Source: Planctomycetia bacterium (GTDB taxonomy: Bacteria > Planctomycetota > Planctomycetia > Pirellulales > S012-138). From it: a stretch of 39,911 nt of DNA. Shown in pieces: positions 25,685 through 34,286 of the stretch. The stretch lies in assembly GCA_016177915.1 (NCBI GenBank), contig JACOUI010000241.1, positions 1 to 39,911 on the forward strand, written 5' to 3'. A program made the translations under genes and the position numbers. Within the stretch, counting starts at the first letter, position 1; every line of letters starts with the position of its first letter. The notes beneath the pieces were generated by a model. That model did not search any database and had not been told where the DNA came from. It saw nothing but the letters and a program-made list of their open reading frames with translations.

Positions 25685-27001
25685 ATGCACACTCAGCGAC
25701 CGTTCCTTGACTGCGCACTTGAGGGGGTTACGTACTATTACGCCACCTCCCTTATTGTAGTAGTGGGCGCGGTGTTTGGCGCAACAACGATTGGGCAGCG
25801 CAACCGTGTCCCCGCGGCGGAAGCCGGCGTGCTTGGGCGTTTCGCCAACTGGGATGGCGTATGGTACCGACAGATCGCGGAGGACGGTTACTCCAACGAC
25901 CCGACACGCCTTTCGAGTGTCGGCTTCTTTCCAGCGTATCCGTTGGTGGCGCGGGTGGTGGCAGACGTAACTCGCACGCGCGTTGACTGGAGCTTACTGC
26001 TCGTTTCACACGGTGCGTTGCTCGCGACGTTTGTCTTGCTGGGGAGATACGTTCAGGAACGATTCCCTCGTGAGGGGCGCGATCTGGTACATTTTACGCT
26101 GCTGGCGTTTGGGCTCGTTCCGACAACCTTCTTCTTCCGAATGGCGTACACCGAATCGCTGTTTTGCCTCTTCACGACGCTTTCGCTGCTAGGAATGCAC
26201 CGCAGGTGGCACCCGCTGTTGGTCGCAGTAGTCGTAGGAAGCGCGACGGCGACACGGCTCGTGGGCATCGCTCTTGTTCCTGCGTTTTGTTTGTACGCGT
26301 GGCGTCACCCCCCCGGCCCAGCGGAGCGTGACGCCCGCGACAGTCAGCTAGCATCGGGTGATTTTTGCGCTGTCAGCGGAAGAGGAGGTCGGTACCGGGC
26401 GGCCGCCAAGATTGATGTGGCGAGGCGCCTTCTCGCCTTGGGTCTCTTGGTCGCTGTTGCCATGTGGGGATTGATCGCGTTCATCACCTTTCAGTGGGTA
26501 GAATTTGGCGATCCGCTCGCGGTTGTGAAGACGCAAACCATTTTTGCCCTGCGCCACGGACAGATTGCATCCATGGGCGAGAGGCTTTTGGCGGCCATGA
26601 CTTTGGAACCCATCTGGGCAACGTACTGGCCTGGTGACGTCGGGTATTGGGGCCGCTACGACCCCCGGGCGGTTCCCGTGCTCAGCCTGCAATTCGCAAA
26701 TCCGCTGTTCTTTTGCGGGACCATTGTCGTGATCGCCATTGGCTGCTGGCGGCGGCGGTTGACGACGTACGAGTGGCTGAGCGCGGCGCTGCTGCTCTTG
26801 ATCCCGTACGTTCTCCGCAGTCACGACAACGCCATGGCTGGGTTCGGACGTTTCTCTGCCGTTGTGATCCCTGTTTATCCGGTGCTGGGCTGGCTGCTAT
26901 TGAAGCTTGAGCCGGGAGCACGGTGTGCGATTCTTTGTGTCTCGGCGTTTTTTCTCGGCGCCTATGCCGCGATGTTCGCGGCGAACTACTGGTTCGTTTA
27001 G
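25685..27001 (+). CDS. PIG-V-like membrane mannosyltransferase
   Basis: The 438-aa protein has about eight to ten hydrophobic helices. The key motif FANWDGVWYRQIAEDGY (around residues 52-68) has the Trp-Asp typical of GT-C fold PIG-V-like enzymes. It is followed by SVGFFPAYPLVARVV, another family signature. Such enzymes use a polyprenyl-phosphate sugar at the outer face of the membrane. An acceptor cannot be told here. A basic, lower-complexity loop (about 205-245) may be cytoplasmic. The gene stands alone between two inverted copies of a miniature element. Its stop codon TAG (26999-27001) is inside the 8-bp target duplication of the right element, so it was preserved on insertion. Confidence 0.82.
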   Translation: MHTQRPFLDCALEGVTYYYATSLIVVVGAVFGATTIGQRNRVPAAEAGVLGRFANWDGVWYRQIAEDGYSNDPTRLSSVGFFPAYPLVARVVADVTRTRVDWSLLLVSHGALLATFVLLGRYVQERFPREGRDLVHFTLLAFGLVPTTFFFRMAYTESLFCLFTTLSLLGMHRRWHPLLVAVVVGSATATRLVGIALVPAFCLYAWRHPPGPAERDARDSQLASGDFCAVSGRGGRYRAAAKIDVARRLLALGLLVAVAMWGLIAFITFQWVEFGDPLAVVKTQTIFALRHGQIASMGERLLAAMTLEPIWATYWPGDVGYWGRYDPRAVPVLSLQFANPLFFCGTIVVIAIGCWRRRLTTYEWLSAALLLLIPYVLRSHDNAMAGFGRFSAVVIPVYPVLGWLLLKLEPGARCAILCVSAFFLGAYAAMFAANYWFV

Positions 27002-27217
27002 CAGTAATTGTTTACCGCTCGAAAGCACCTGTACACTATCATTTTCCCGAGAAACACGTGCGTTGCCGCAGTTCGCTTCCGAGTTCGCGTAACCACCACT
27101 CGACTCCGATATGGCTTGACTATGTTCGGTTTGAGAATTCTCGGGAAAACGCAGGGCTCGGCCCTGCTAGCACGCAGTGTACGCCTGCTTTAAGGCGGTA
27201 AACAATTACGTTTAGCA
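26996..27217. mobile_element. Complete miniature IS66-type element with 8-bp target duplication
   Basis: The element spans 27004-27209 (206 bp). It begins GTAATTGTTTACCGC and ends GCGGTAAACAATTAC, and the inverted ends continue imperfectly for about 35 bp (to GTACACT / AGTGTAC). It is flanked by perfect 8-bp direct repeats GTTTAGCA at 26996-27003 and 27210-27217. Ends starting GTAA and an 8-bp duplication are the hallmark of the IS66 family. It has no coding sequence, so it needs a transposase in trans. Confidence 0.88.
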
Positions 27218-27493
27218 TAGCAACGCTCGGACATTGGATCGTCCCACGAAGGGGCGCGAAAAAAACAAGCGAGCGCCGGATCGCTCCGGAGCGCCGGGTG
27301 CCACGGGCATCCTGCCCGTGCGATCGGCCGCGGGCCGTCCAGCCGCGACCGCCCTCCGCTGGTGCCGTCGCCGTGTGCTCCAGGTCCTGCCAGGCTCTTG
27401 CTGCCCGAGCCGCGATCGATTCGTTCGACCACAGCGACGGTCGCCGGGATCGTCGTATCTTTCGTCGTGCTCGCAGCAATCAGCTGGCTCGCC
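27218..27493. other. Non-coding stretch with a palindrome and a possible gene fragment
   Basis: A perfect hairpin CACGGGCA-TCC-TGCCCGTG lies at 27302-27320. Just before the IS21 remnant, one plus-strand frame encodes a single hydrophobic segment (TVAGIVVSFVVLAAISWLAW). It runs straight into the insertion sequence and may be the cut end of a membrane-protein gene. No matching other half was seen beyond 28108. Confidence 0.4.
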
Positions 27494-28108
27494 TGGAAAT
27501 CGGCATGCAAAACGGACCCACCCCGGGGAGCAAGATCGGCGCGCAAAACGGACCCACCGTAGCCGCCTCCGTATGCTGGGCGTCTGGTTTCCAGACCCCC
27601 AGCAGCACGGAGGCCCAGGATGCTTACGGTGGAAGATTTCGGCCAGATTCGCCGTGCCCATCGGGACGGCGAGAGCATTCGCTCGATTGCCAAGCGGCTG
27701 CACCACTGCCGTCGCAAGGTGCGGGAGGCCATTGCCCGCCCGGAACCCTGGCCGTACACGCGCTCGCAGCCGCCCCCGGCACCTAAGCTGGGTCCCTTCC
27801 ACGGCTTGATCGATCAGATTCTCGCCGAGGATGAGCAGGCGCCGCGCAAGCAGCGGCACACCGCGACGCAGATCTTCCGCCGGCTGCTGCCACATCTTCG
27901 AGATGAACGGCGAAAGCTACGGCTTCCGCGAGTCTCGATGAAAGCCAAGAAGGGGGTGAAGGAGCGTCCGGCGGGCAAGGCTGCTTCTTCGCCCGACAAC
28001 CCTCAATCGTAGGAGCCCCAATGCGGCGGCCTCCCCCGCCGCTTGAACGCCCCAAGGGCGGGTCCAATTTCCGCGCCGGGGTGGGTCCATTTTGCATGCC
28101 GATTTCCA
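27494..28108 (+). mobile_element. Internally deleted IS21-family element
   Basis: Terminal inverted repeats of 33 bp (27494-27526 and 28076-28108) differ at one position. They begin TGGAAATCGG and end CCGATTTCCA. A second, shorter copy of the inner motif GCAAAACGGACCCACC lies at 27542-27557, as expected for IS21 with multiple end repeats. Only about 615 bp remain of an element that is normally about 2-2.5 kb. No target duplication is evident. Confidence 0.8.
27620..28012 (+). pseudogene. IstA N-terminus joined to an IstB C-terminal remnant (IS21)
   Basis: Residues 1-90 match the start of an IS21 IstA transposase: MLTVEDFGQIRRAHRDGESIRSIAKRLHHCRRKVREAI is the helix-turn-helix region, followed by PKLGPFHGLIDQILAEDEQAPRKQRHTATQIFRRL. 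At that point the frame leaves IstA. The other frame reads CHIFEMNGESYGFRES (27888-27935), which resembles the last residues of the IstB helper ATPase. A further slip gives the Lys-rich tail. The catalytic DDE core and nearly all of IstB are deleted, so it cannot transpose on its own. Confidence 0.75.
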
Positions 28109-28298
28109 AGCCGAAGTGGCACACCGCCCCAGGTCTTGGGCTTCCAGACCCATTGTAATACGCCATGTAGATCGACACAGCCGGGCGGACGCGCACGCGC
28201 CCCCGCCGGACGCGACATGGCGCAAACGGGGGCGTCCGTGGCGCGTTGGCGGTATTTGATTCGAGCCTCTACAATGAACCCCGCAGGCACGGTGGACG

Positions 28299-28690
28299 AT
28301 GAGGGACGTCAGCGACGCGCAGTTCGCGGCCGCGATAGCGTTGTCCGCTCCAAAGCGATATGCGCATTTCGTCAACGAAGTGGTCGAGCAGGAAGAGCTT
28401 TGGAGCCTGCGTTCGACCAATGGGTGGGTGTCGCCAGGGGTGACGACGGACGGACGCTGATTCCGGTCTGGCCCCACCGGCGCTTTGCCGAGGCTTGTCT
28501 CGATGGCCGGTGTCAGAATGCTATCCTGGCCATTGTTCCCTTGGAGCGTTGGCTGGGTGAGTTGACGCCGAAGTTCGTGCGGGACGGATGGCACGTCGTC
28601 GTATTTCCAACGCCCGAAGCAAAAGGTGTCGTCGTCTCGCCCGAAGAGCTGCGCGACGACATTCTCGGCGAGTGGGCACCATCCGAGTAG
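28299..28690 (+). pseudogene. DUF2750-family protein, one frameshift
   Basis: From ATG 28299 one frame reads SAPKRYAHFVNEVVEQEELWSLRSTNGWVS. The continuation DDGRTLIPVWPHRRFAEACLDG...VVVFPTPEAKGVVVSPEELRDDI is in the next frame and ends at 28690. Joined, they give about 130 residues with the normal DUF2750 order (ERY..F, W-SL, GW, PVWP, VFPTP, GVVVSPE). The break is near 28431-28445, where one base is missing. The first frame stops at a TGA shortly after. The function of DUF2750 is unknown. Confidence 0.8.
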
Positions 28691-28794
28691 AAGCCCCGTC
28701 AGCGAGGTCGGCCACAGGCGCGGGGTTCCGCCCATTCGGGGTCGCAGGCCGCCCGCGTCGACGGCCGCGACGCGCAAACGCAGGCGAACGCGCG

Positions 28795-29292
28795 CTACTT
28801 TTTGAGAACCCGCAGCGCCTCGCGGAAAGCCTCCTCCGTTTCGCCGGCAGCAACAAAGCCGTCCCAGATCTTGGGGAATTCTTCGTCGGACGCATGTCCC
28901 TTCAGTCGATGAATGGTCAGGCGCCTTGCGATGCGCTCTTGCGTGGCCGGATCGCTCAGGCTGGCCAAGGTTCCCGGAGGACAGAGGGATTTGCCCGAGC
29001 ACGCCTTGTCGCCGAGTTCTTCGTGCGTCGCCACGAGGACCTGCAACAAAGCCCCACGGAAGTGCGGCCCACTTTCGCCATGCGTCATGTAGTCGCGCCA
29101 GGCAGCCACGAGCGGCTCATGCGAGCATCCGCGGGAGTCCGCGTCCCCGATTTCGTAATGCAGCATCAGGCGTTGATAGACGACCTTGCGCAGCGCGAGG
29201 TCGTCCAGCAACTTCTTGGTCGTTCCGGGTGCCACTAACGGACTTTCGCTCAATGCGACGGCAATCACGAATAGCCGCATCTGCCGGCTCAT
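28795..29292 (-). CDS. Hypothetical protein, last gene of the four-gene envelope operon
   Basis: The 165-aa protein starts at ATG 29292, with GAGGAG eight bases upstream. The frame extends to 29325, but the added residues have no support. It may have a weak N-terminal hydrophobic segment (RLFVIAVAL). The rest is helical and charged, with four Cys and no recognised motif. It follows the 1594-aa gene by 35 bases and is probably cotranscribed with it. The function is unknown. Confidence 0.65.
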   Translation of the reverse strand: MSRQMRLFVIAVALSESPLVAPGTTKKLLDDLALRKVVYQRLMLHYEIGDADSRGCSHEPLVAAWRDYMTHGESGPHFRGALLQVLVATHEELGDKACSGKSLCPPGTLASLSDPATQERIARRLTIHRLKGHASDEEFPKIWDGFVAAGETEEAFREALRVLKK

Positions 29293-29327
29293 CGTGTGTT
29301 CTCCTCGTTCGAGTGGCAACGACATGG

Positions 29328-32300
29328 TTACGGAACCGATTCAACCTTAGGCTTGGAGCCCGCCTGCATTGGTGGGTGCCGGCAGCAGGTCTCCAGCATG
29401 CACGCGGAAAGGCAAGTCACGAAGAGCCGTCCGCCCTTTGGACCCCACCGATCTCCCTCGGGCGACCAGCTCCCCCGCTCGTCGCCGGCGTTGATCTGTT
29501 TCTCAATTAACATATCGCGCAGCGCTGCATCCCATTCCTTCCAGAGATTCCCGCGCATCTGGTGCATCAGTTGCGTGGCGTGGTACCAGTAGTACACGTC
29601 CCGCTCCGTCCACTTTGGAGGGTGGTCGTCCAACAAAAACTTTACCCCTTCATTCAGCTTGTCATGGTCGCGCGGCCAGCCCAGGTGCATTCGGCACAAA
29701 AGCCCGGCCGCTGTCATGGAAGCCGACGGCTTCGCATCAAGCGTGGTGGGCAAGTACACGTAACGGCTGCCTCCATTTGTCGACGCGAGGTCGAGATACC
29801 TGCGAACTCCCTGAAAAGCGTTCTCAGGGACCGTCAGCCCGGCCTTGCGGGCACTCGCCAGAGCTTTCACGGCCCACACAGTCACCGACGTGTCCCCGGG
29901 CTGGCCCGGACGATACCGCCATCCGCCTCCGTTGGGATCCTGAGCACCGACGGTGAAGGCGATTGCCGACTGCGCAACGGGCGCGAGCGACTTGTCCTGA
30001 GTCTTGGCGTACGCTTCGCACAGGACGATACTGCCTATCGCGTGGGCGTACATCGAGCCGCCCGGTTCGTGTAGCGAGCCGTTGCGCTTCACCTGTCGCG
30101 TGAGGAAGTCGAGCCCGCGCTGCACGGTTTCCGTGAACTTGCCCTCTTTGTGGGTCTGTCCAGCCCCAAGAAAGGCCATCAGAGCCAAGCCCGTCGCGGC
30201 GTTGTGACTCTCCATGTTGCCGCCGTCGCTATAGTGGCCGCGCAAGCTCCAGGACCCATCCGGTGGCTGCTGCTGCGCGAGCCAGCCCAGTGCATTATTG
30301 ATGGCCGTTTCGGTCGGATCAGCCGCACCGTCGGTCGGGGGCTGCGCCGGTTTCTTCTGCGTGTCGTGCTCCTTCAGATCGGCTGGTTTTCCGTTCACCT
30401 TTTCAACCTTGGCGAGGTGGGTGAAGGTGCCGTCGGCGTTGTTGCGGAAGAGGCGGTTGGTCCCGTCCGTCTCTGTGACAGAGAGGTCCGCCCAACCATC
30501 GGCGTCGATGTCGATCCAGGCACACGAACCAGTGGGAGCGTCCAGCAGCACACCCGCGGGGCCGGTCACATCGGTAAACCGGCCGCGGCCGCTGTTGCGG
30601 TAGAGGCGGCTGGCGCCTGCGATGCGCGAGGTCAGAAAAAGGTCGGGGCGGCCATCACAGTCGTAGTCGGCCACGGCGGCGCCGGTTCCTTCTCCTTGAA
30701 ATGTCTCCAGCCCGGAAGCAGACGTGCAGTCCTTGAATTCCCCTCCGCCGAGGTTCCTGAAACAGTAGACATGCGGTGGACCAGTCGCGGTGATGACCAC
30801 GTCGGCCAGTCCGTCCCCGTCGAAATCCTCGACGGCGACGAAGTGGGACTTGGTGGATTCGGCGACGTTGGCCGCGATCCTCAAGCCGGCCTTCGCCTCA
30901 AACCGGATGCTGGTCACCGTGCGAGGCTTCCGCGTGAGCCAGTCAAGCGCTTCCGTGAGCTCGCCGTGGCCGCTGAACGGCAGGCCCGACCGTGCCTGCT
31001 CGCCAGGACCGTTTGGGGCCGGGTCGCCACTTGGTGCTGGCTCAAGCGCGTTGGCAGCGGGCCCCTGGTCGGCCTTTGCTGGCGCGGCGGCTTTCAATGC
31101 ATGCAACGCCCGCCGCCACGCAGCGGCCTCGTCGGGCTTACGCCAGGCGTCGTAGAGGTCGATGAGGCGCTCAAGCGCCTCCGCCAGCCGATCGGTGCGA
31201 ATAGCTGTCGGGATCGCGTCCTGGCTTTGCTTCAACCCGTCATATCCTTGTAACAGGAGCTGTTCGGCCTCGGTGGGCTTTGCCTGTCGCGCAAGGCACG
31301 CGCCGAGCAGGCTCAAGGTCTGGAATCGCAGCCACTCGTTCGACATCTTCCTCTGGCAAATGTCCAGGCAGTCGCGAAGTAGGGCTTCAGCCTCAACCAA
31401 CCGCCCAGTGGCCTGATAGGCGCTGGCGAGGTTTTGCATCGTGGTGAGTGTGTCAGCATGGTCCTTGCCCAGGTGCGTCCGCCGGTCCATTAGCGCTCGC
31501 TCAAGCAGATCAACCGCTTTCTCAGGGTCTCCCAAGGCGAAGTGAGCGGTCCCCAGGGCGTTGAGCATTCGGGAGCGGAGGGCCGGCTCATCGGCGAACT
31601 CCTCCGCCAACTTGGCGCCGAGCTTGTGCAGTCGCTCGACCATTTTGTCATTCAGGCCCTTTTTGGTCGCGGGGCCGTCAAGCCCAAGAAACAACGCGTC
31701 CAACACATCGGCGATGGCCTCGCAGCGCGCACCCCGAGAGGCGTCCCCGCCGTTTGCCGCCTTCTCTGGGATGTCGTTCCGTTCACTCCCACGGTTCCTC
31801 GTCTCTTGCCCCGGATCCTGCGCTTGTCGGCCGTTCAATGGTGTCTCGACCGGAAGGGCCGGACTGCGATTAGGTGGGTTGTTCTCCGCGTTCTCTTGGG
31901 ACAGCAAGCTCTCAGCGATCCCCACGTAGTAATACGCTTGTGCCGTAGGATTCGTCATCGTCGCGGCTTCCGCGAGAGCATCGGCCGCAAAACCCGCTCT
32001 CGCTTGAGCCAGCGCAAGGTCTTTGAATGTGTACCTGTAGGGGACCTCGCCCAGGGCCTCGGTTCGGGCAGCACGGATGAACGCGTGGCGGGCCGCATCT
32101 GGATTCTGTAGCTCAAGCCATGCTTTCCCCACGTCAACCAGTGCGGCACCATCGCCCCGGCTTTCGGCTGCCTTTTGCGCCTCCTGGATAGTCGCCGCGC
32201 TTGCCGAAGAGTCTCCGGTTTTCGCCTGGGCACGGGCAATCGCAATGAATGTCTCCGCTCGACTGTTCGAGGAGGCCTCGATTTGCTGCGCCATGCGGAG

Positions 32301-34112
32301 AGCGTCGTCGAAATATTCTCTCGCAGTGGCTTTGTCGGTCGCTGCCTGGATTTCAGCCAGCCTCGCCCAGGCGGCGGCAATCGCCGCTAAACTCGGGCCG
32401 CGGGCATCCGCAAGACGTAATTGGAATGGCCGTGGCGGAGGAGGCGGAGGAGGGACGAGTTTCTCGGCTTCCAGCAGCGTCGCGCGGGCACCTACGATAT
32501 CGCCGGCCTCGGCCTGTCCCTCCGCGACAGCCGCTACGACCTCACTCCTGCTGAAACTGAGGAATGCTCCGTCGCCCACGGGTGCTTTGCGGGCGGTCTG
32601 AAGTGCTCCTTCTCGGTCTCCGATTTCAGCTTGAGCACGGGCGATGCGGGCCAGCGACGGTTGTCCAAGTAGCAAAAGCTTGGTCGGGGTTGCTTTTTCG
32701 GCAGCCTCAGCCAGCAGCTTACGGGCTTCCGCGAGTCCCCCTGCGCGCGCCTTGTTCTGGGCCAATGTCACAGGATCGGGGAAGAGGAGCGCGTCCAATT
32801 CTTGCGATCCTTTGGTCGTCTTCCGCTCCGTAGCGCCCTGGGCGCGATCGATCGCGTCCAGTGAGCGTGCGCGACTCGACGGCTCGGCGATTCCTCGTGC
32901 AGCGTCGCGGGCCTCCTCGAAGACCTTCCGGCTGGTAACGCCGTTCCCGGCCGCAAACTGAACTTCAGCGATAGCCGTCAGGACGGCTGCTCGAGTCGAA
33001 GCGGATTCGATCCTGGTGGCTGCGTCGTGGGCGGCATCCAAGATCCCGAGAGTCTTGCTCCGCCGTTCATTCGCTGCCAGGTGAGCATCGCTCGTGCCCC
33101 TTTGAGGAAGTGCGCTCTTGGGTTCAGCGTCCCTAGCGAGCTGAAGTCTACCGATGACGACTTTCCCCTGACCCGTCATCGTCTGCCTCACGACGAGGAC
33201 CTTTTGACCGTCCATGTCTGCGTAGCCCTCGATGAGTTGATCGAGTGTCGAGGTTGACTGCGGCAGAAAGCCAACGGCCGGCAACAGCGTATACGTAGCT
33301 TCGATCCGGCCCCGGGGAACCTTGAATTCCACGCCCTCGGTACCGGACTTGATCGACGGGCGTGTCGTCTCCCGAATAACGTATTGCTGAGGCGCGGCTG
33401 GCATCCCTGCGAACTCGAACTTGCGATCAAGCGTTAGCTCAAAAGCGATGCGCCCGTCATCGACTGGAGTTTTGAGACTTGCCGTCCAAGTTCCTCCGGC
33501 GCGTAGCGGTTTTTCCGGGAGAGGCGGGAAGAAGCTGGAAAGGGTCTCTAACATCGCCTCTTCCCCGAACAGTCCTTCGAAGATGGCGTCAATGGCGGCG
33601 CGTTCCTCGCGGTCGGAGACGATTTTGCCGGTCGCAATCCGAACCTTGTCGAGCATCTCGTCCAGCCCGGTAACTTCCGTGACTTGGCCCCTGCCCGAGA
33701 TTTTGAAACGCCACCCCTGTCCAACCAGCTCGCGAGAAACTTTGGTCAAGGGATCCGTGGGGTTCTCGCGCCTGGTGTCCTCGTCCGAGACAAGGTTTCC
33801 CTGCACGTATTGTTTCACCCTGGAATGGCCGAGCGTGGCCAGAATCTCGGCGGAACCATCGGGGGCGACGCCGAGAACCTCGAAGATCTTCTCGTTCTCG
33901 CTTTCGGTGCGCTGCGTCGTCGTTCCGGAGTTTGCCTCCAGCGCGACTTCGACGGTTTCGCTTTGAGCGACTTTGAATCTGTCGCCCTTGCTGAAAACGT
34001 AGCGGAGACGAACTCCCGCGTTTTCCTGCCCTGGCAGTGGTCGTTCGGCCAGGACAGCGAGCACCATCAAGCTGAGAGAAAGTACGGCGTGAGCTGAGTA
34101 ACGCGGGAACAT
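29328..34112 (-). CDS. Giant secreted multidomain protein: TPR, FG-GAP/VCBS and squalene-cyclase-like modules
   Basis: The 1594-aa protein starts at ATG 34112 with GGAGA six bases upstream and has a signal peptide (about 1-28). Four modules follow. Residues about 30-330 are a beta-rich domain like the secreted DUF6263-type domains (inference). Residues about 340-760 are helical repeats of TPR character, and about 820-960 are kinesin-light-chain-like TPRs (HLGKDHADTLTTMQNLASAYQATGRLVEAEALL). Residues about 1080-1240 are FG-GAP/VCBS repeats with Ca-binding-type DFDGDGLAD, DYDCDGRPD and DIDADGWAD. Residues about 1270-1590 form an alpha-toroid resembling squalene-hopene cyclase or prenyltransferase repeats (ALGWLAQQQPPDGSWS, GLALMAFLGAG). 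I do not see the DXDD catalytic motif of true cyclases, so an enzymatic role is doubtful. The last module probably serves as a scaffold. Confidence 0.85.
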   Translation of the reverse strand: MFPRYSAHAVLSLSLMVLAVLAERPLPGQENAGVRLRYVFSKGDRFKVAQSETVEVALEANSGTTTQRTESENEKIFEVLGVAPDGSAEILATLGHSRVKQYVQGNLVSDEDTRRENPTDPLTKVSRELVGQGWRFKISGRGQVTEVTGLDEMLDKVRIATGKIVSDREERAAIDAIFEGLFGEEAMLETLSSFFPPLPEKPLRAGGTWTASLKTPVDDGRIAFELTLDRKFEFAGMPAAPQQYVIRETTRPSIKSGTEGVEFKVPRGRIEATYTLLPAVGFLPQSTSTLDQLIEGYADMDGQKVLVVRQTMTGQGKVVIGRLQLARDAEPKSALPQRGTSDAHLAANERRSKTLGILDAAHDAATRIESASTRAAVLTAIAEVQFAAGNGVTSRKVFEEARDAARGIAEPSSRARSLDAIDRAQGATERKTTKGSQELDALLFPDPVTLAQNKARAGGLAEARKLLAEAAEKATPTKLLLLGQPSLARIARAQAEIGDREGALQTARKAPVGDGAFLSFSRSEVVAAVAEGQAEAGDIVGARATLLEAEKLVPPPPPPPRPFQLRLADARGPSLAAIAAAWARLAEIQAATDKATAREYFDDALRMAQQIEASSNSRAETFIAIARAQAKTGDSSASAATIQEAQKAAESRGDGAALVDVGKAWLELQNPDAARHAFIRAARTEALGEVPYRYTFKDLALAQARAGFAADALAEAATMTNPTAQAYYYVGIAESLLSQENAENNPPNRSPALPVETPLNGRQAQDPGQETRNRGSERNDIPEKAANGGDASRGARCEAIADVLDALFLGLDGPATKKGLNDKMVERLHKLGAKLAEEFADEPALRSRMLNALGTAHFALGDPEKAVDLLERALMDRRTHLGKDHADTLTTMQNLASAYQATGRLVEAEALLRDCLDICQRKMSNEWLRFQTLSLLGACLARQAKPTEAEQLLLQGYDGLKQSQDAIPTAIRTDRLAEALERLIDLYDAWRKPDEAAAWRRALHALKAAAPAKADQGPAANALEPAPSGDPAPNGPGEQARSGLPFSGHGELTEALDWLTRKPRTVTSIRFEAKAGLRIAANVAESTKSHFVAVEDFDGDGLADVVITATGPPHVYCFRNLGGGEFKDCTSASGLETFQGEGTGAAVADYDCDGRPDLFLTSRIAGASRLYRNSGRGRFTDVTGPAGVLLDAPTGSCAWIDIDADGWADLSVTETDGTNRLFRNNADGTFTHLAKVEKVNGKPADLKEHDTQKKPAQPPTDGAADPTETAINNALGWLAQQQPPDGSWSLRGHYSDGGNMESHNAATGLALMAFLGAGQTHKEGKFTETVQRGLDFLTRQVKRNGSLHEPGGSMYAHAIGSIVLCEAYAKTQDKSLAPVAQSAIAFTVGAQDPNGGGWRYRPGQPGDTSVTVWAVKALASARKAGLTVPENAFQGVRRYLDLASTNGGSRYVYLPTTLDAKPSASMTAAGLLCRMHLGWPRDHDKLNEGVKFLLDDHPPKWTERDVYYWYHATQLMHQMRGNLWKEWDAALRDMLIEKQINAGDERGSWSPEGDRWGPKGGRLFVTCLSACMLETCCRHPPMQAGSKPKVESVP

Positions 34113-34286
34113 AGAATGTCTCCGGCTCCGGCGTGTGAATGCTCGAGCGATCTCACCACGCATCGCAGTGCGCACAAACGAGCATTAATTTCTCGCCCCC
34201 ACTTGGGGGTTGCAAAGAGTTAGGATTGAGGGCATCACCAAAGCGTCCCCTGATTGACCTTGCCGTTCGCATTCGCTCCCCCTGCT

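Noticed and set aside
25507-27217. Intact composite transposon carrying the mannosyltransferase
   Set aside because: The outer 8-bp flanks (TGGTGGTC and GTTTAGCA) differ, and the right element already has its own duplication.
28299-28690. Second selenoprotein (TGA after the DUF2750 N-terminal half)
   Set aside because: Reading through that TGA does not continue the family. The family sequence continues in another frame, so it is a frameshift.
34196-34209. Rho-independent terminator CCCCC-ACTT-GGGGG after the 1081-aa gene
   Set aside because: The stem is only 5 bp and no T-run follows on the minus strand. The next gene in the operon follows.
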